Shown here piece after piece: positions 62,416 to 64,000 of a stretch of DNA of 64,000 nucleotides; position 1 is the first letter of the stretch, and each line of letters starts with the position of its first letter. This DNA comes from Subsaximicrobium wynnwilliamsii (lineage in GTDB: Bacteria > Bacteroidota > Bacteroidia > Flavobacteriales > Flavobacteriaceae), in the NCBI RefSeq assembly GCF_007997225.1, contig NZ_VORM01000004.1, forward strand, positions 62,001 to 126,000, given 5' to 3'. The notes beneath the pieces were generated by a model, which saw nothing but the letters and a program-made list of their open reading frames with translations, searched no databases and had not been told where the DNA came from. The position numbers were made by a program, and so were the translations under genes.

Positions 62416-62721
62416 ATGAAAACAAAGGAATTAGCACAAACCGAAAAAGTAAGTCAAAAAATTCAACTGGTAAAAGGCGAATTTACGCCCTCTGAAGCTT
62501 CAGATATTATTATCAATCTGATCAACGAGAAAATCAATTTTCACAAGTTACAAAGACTTCAAATGTGGGAAGGCAACCACACCTGTAAGACTGACGAACT
62601 TGATGGACGTATCGGGGAGCTTGAAAAAGAAAAAGCGACTGCTCGCGAGTTTATCAATAGCAAAAGGGGCTCTGGTCAAAATTTAAAAATAAATGGTATT
62701 CTCGAAATAACCGTTGCCTAA
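62416..62721 (+). CDS. Hypothetical small protein of the DAB operon
   Basis: A 101-residue soluble protein. A coiled-coil-like helix (DELDGRIGELEKEKATAREF) follows KGEFTPSEASDIIINLINE. No family was recognised. I start at ATG 62416, which removes an A/T-rich extension. Its TAA shares a base with the ATG of the next gene (TAATG). An imperfect -7 box (AATCTTTG) lies at 62359-62366. Confidence 0.65.
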   Translation: MKTKELAQTEKVSQKIQLVKGEFTPSEASDIIINLINEKINFHKLQRLQMWEGNHTCKTDELDGRIGELEKEKATAREFINSKRGSGQNLKINGILEITVA

Positions 62722-62963
62722 TGATAACTAAAAGAAAATCCAAACCACAGATGTCATTCTCAAAATCAAAAATTCTACCAATCGTTGGCTTAGGGATCTT
62801 GCTGTTTTTTATTGGCATATCTTATTTTAACAACCATGTTTTTTTAGATAAGCTCATTATTTGCAGTCTCATACTCAGCATGGTTTATTTTGCAAGGACG
62901 CTAGGCAAAAGCAATGAAAACGAACCAAATTCAGATAGAAAAAATTACACAGACCCAACTTAA
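62721..62963 (+). CDS. Small two-helix membrane protein
   Basis: An 80-residue protein with two hydrophobic helices (ILPIVGLGILLFFIGISYF and KLIICSLILSMVYFA) and a charged C-terminus. It is translationally coupled to the preceding gene. No family recognised; a partner in the DAB complex is possible from position only. Confidence 0.6.
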   Translation: MITKRKSKPQMSFSKSKILPIVGLGILLFFIGISYFNNHVFLDKLIICSLILSMVYFARTLGKSNENEPNSDRKNYTDPT

Positions 62964-63061
62964 AGAACGGCCTTGTATCGCTTTAGATATTTGAAAAACC
63001 AATCGAACAACTGCATCATCTTAAGCCGCTAATGCGAACTAAATTCACTAAATACTTCATA

Positions 63062-64000
63062 ATGACACTCGAAAATCATTTAGATTCAATGCACCCACAA
63101 AGCACCAAAAGTGACCCAATTGACACGCGTAAGCCCATGGTTTCCAGATTTGTGACCTTGCTGTTATGGCTTCTGTTTCTTGGAAACCTCGCATTTCTAA
63201 CACTCAACTTCTTCAACATGCCAGAATGGAGCTGGAAAAGCTTGTTCAGGATCAATGGCTTTACAATTCTAATCTGGACCACCGTCACATTTTTTAGTGC
63301 CATCATAGGCAGTTATGCCGGGAACTACCTATCAGGATTTAAATTCCATTCCCGATTTATGATGCTTTGCTTGGGCTTTACCTTATCGGTAATGCTCTTG
63401 GTCATGTCCAACCATGTTGTACTCTTAATTTTTAGCTGGTTAATCATGGGGATTTTTATGTCTCAGTTGATAGGTATCGATAAAACATGGGGCGAAGCCA
63501 GAGAGGCCTCAAAATTTACCCAAAAGTACTTTTTGATCGGTACGCTTTTCTTAACCATAGGTTTATTGCTATTGGCTTTTTATAGCAAAACCTTTACAAT
63601 TAGCGGTTTGTCTACCGTTGTGAGCGAATTACCACTTTACATACTTATACCATCGGCGTTGTGCATTATCTCGGCAGCGGTTGTACAATCGGCAATGTAT
63701 CCATTTCACCGCTGGTTACTTTCTGCCATGACTGCACCAACGCCAGCTTCAGCGTTGATGCATGCAGGTTTCGTTAATGGTGCAGGGATTTTATTGGCTT
63801 TATTTGCAACGCTTTTATTTGCGTCCAATACCTTGACCATTCTATTTATCATCGGCGGGCTTACCGCCATAATTGCCCAATTCACAAAACTGCTACAGGT
63901 CAATGTCAAGCAAAAATTGGCCTGCTCCACTATTGCCCAAATGGGTTTTATGATTATGCAATGTGGTTTAGGCTTTTTCAATGCGGCAGTGGCACATTTA
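63062..64000 (+). CDS. dabB: DabB-type NuoL-like proton-conducting subunit (partial)
   Basis: The first 313 codons of a polytopic protein, cut by the window end; no stop occurs in frame. The NuoL/MrpA-type core is clear in AMTAPTPASALMHAGFVNGA and in QFTKLLQVNVKQKLACSTIA, near helices 7-9 of the proton-channel domain. NuoL-like proteins beside a LysR gene and not in a nuo operon are usually DabB, the partner of DabA (DUF2309), forming an inorganic-carbon accumulator. DabA itself would be downstream, outside the window, so this is a probable call. Confidence 0.7.
   Translation, partial: MTLENHLDSMHPQSTKSDPIDTRKPMVSRFVTLLLWLLFLGNLAFLTLNFFNMPEWSWKSLFRINGFTILIWTTVTFFSAIIGSYAGNYLSGFKFHSRFMMLCLGFTLSVMLLVMSNHVVLLIFSWLIMGIFMSQLIGIDKTWGEAREASKFTQKYFLIGTLFLTIGLLLLAFYSKTFTISGLSTVVSELPLYILIPSALCIISAAVVQSAMYPFHRWLLSAMTAPTPASALMHAGFVNGAGILLALFATLLFASNTLTILFIIGGLTAIIAQFTKLLQVNVKQKLACSTIAQMGFMIMQCGLGFFNAAVAHL

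Overview
The window looks like chromosome of a member of the Bacteroidota, most likely a marine-type Flavobacteriaceae. The evidence is the low G+C content, A/T-rich spacers with TAnnTTTG-type -7 promoter boxes, a CzcA-type RND pump fused to a TolC domain, J-domain/KTSC and DUF3124 proteins, and palindromic intergenic repeats of the type seen in flavobacterial genomes. There are no rRNA or tRNA genes, no CRISPR array and no intact insertion sequence. The last gene is cut by the window end.

Layout. 0.5-12.6 kb: envelope and redox genes (FUSC-family membrane protein, DUF3124 lipoprotein, DsbD, MFS transporter, periplasmic rhodanese, KefB-type antiporter, M1 peptidase). 12.9-27.9 kb: a sulfur and metal stress block. 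It holds a small exported protein, DoxX, DsrE-like, SoxB-like and TlpA genes on the plus strand; a CstB-like persulfide dioxygenase-rhodanese with an ICMT-like gene, a methyltransferase, a second rhodanese and a 1-Cys peroxiredoxin on the minus strand; then a truncated methyltransferase, a Fur-family regulator with a Zn/Cd P-type ATPase, ACR3 and ArsC, and an HMA protein, di-haem DUF3365 cytochrome and thioredoxin operon. 28.2-31.3 kb: an operon of beta-CASP nuclease, ATP-cone endonuclease and universal stress protein. 31.8-40.7 kb: a TetR-controlled export operon (TolC, HlyD, lipoprotein, OsmC, two ABC ATPases, two ABC-2 permeases) interrupted by a GxxExxY gene set among palindromic repeats. 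40.8-46.1 kb: SQR-like oxidoreductase with a 46-residue protein, NAD salvage genes pncA and pncB, an HicBA-like toxin-antitoxin pair and a J/KTSC protein. 46.4-59.0 kb: two RND efflux systems. 59.2-60.9 kb: cysteine synthesis genes cysE and cysM. 61.4-64.0 kb: a LysR regulator divergent from a probable DAB inorganic-carbon transport operon.

The most notable result is a shared regulatory module. Seven promoters carry GTAAC-N4-GTTAC (one with a single mismatch), and in every case the palindrome centre lies exactly 29.5 bp upstream of a TAnnTT-type -7 box. This is the geometry of a class II CRP/FNR-family activator. The sites precede the SoxB/TlpA operon, the persulfide dioxygenase, a rhodanese, the peroxiredoxin, the HMA/cytochrome/thioredoxin operon, the SQR-like gene and a TolC/RND/DUF2892 operon. 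Together they read as one sulfide/persulfide handling regulon whose regulator gene is not in the window.

Other points of interest are a GxxExxY nuclease-fold gene embedded in CTGCGGG repeats, an asymmetric ABC ATPase pair, an HicA-like protein with zinc-ribbon-type cysteines, two small exported proteins with similar proline-rich C-termini, and several fragments of decayed genes. All functional calls rest on motifs read by eye; no database search was run.
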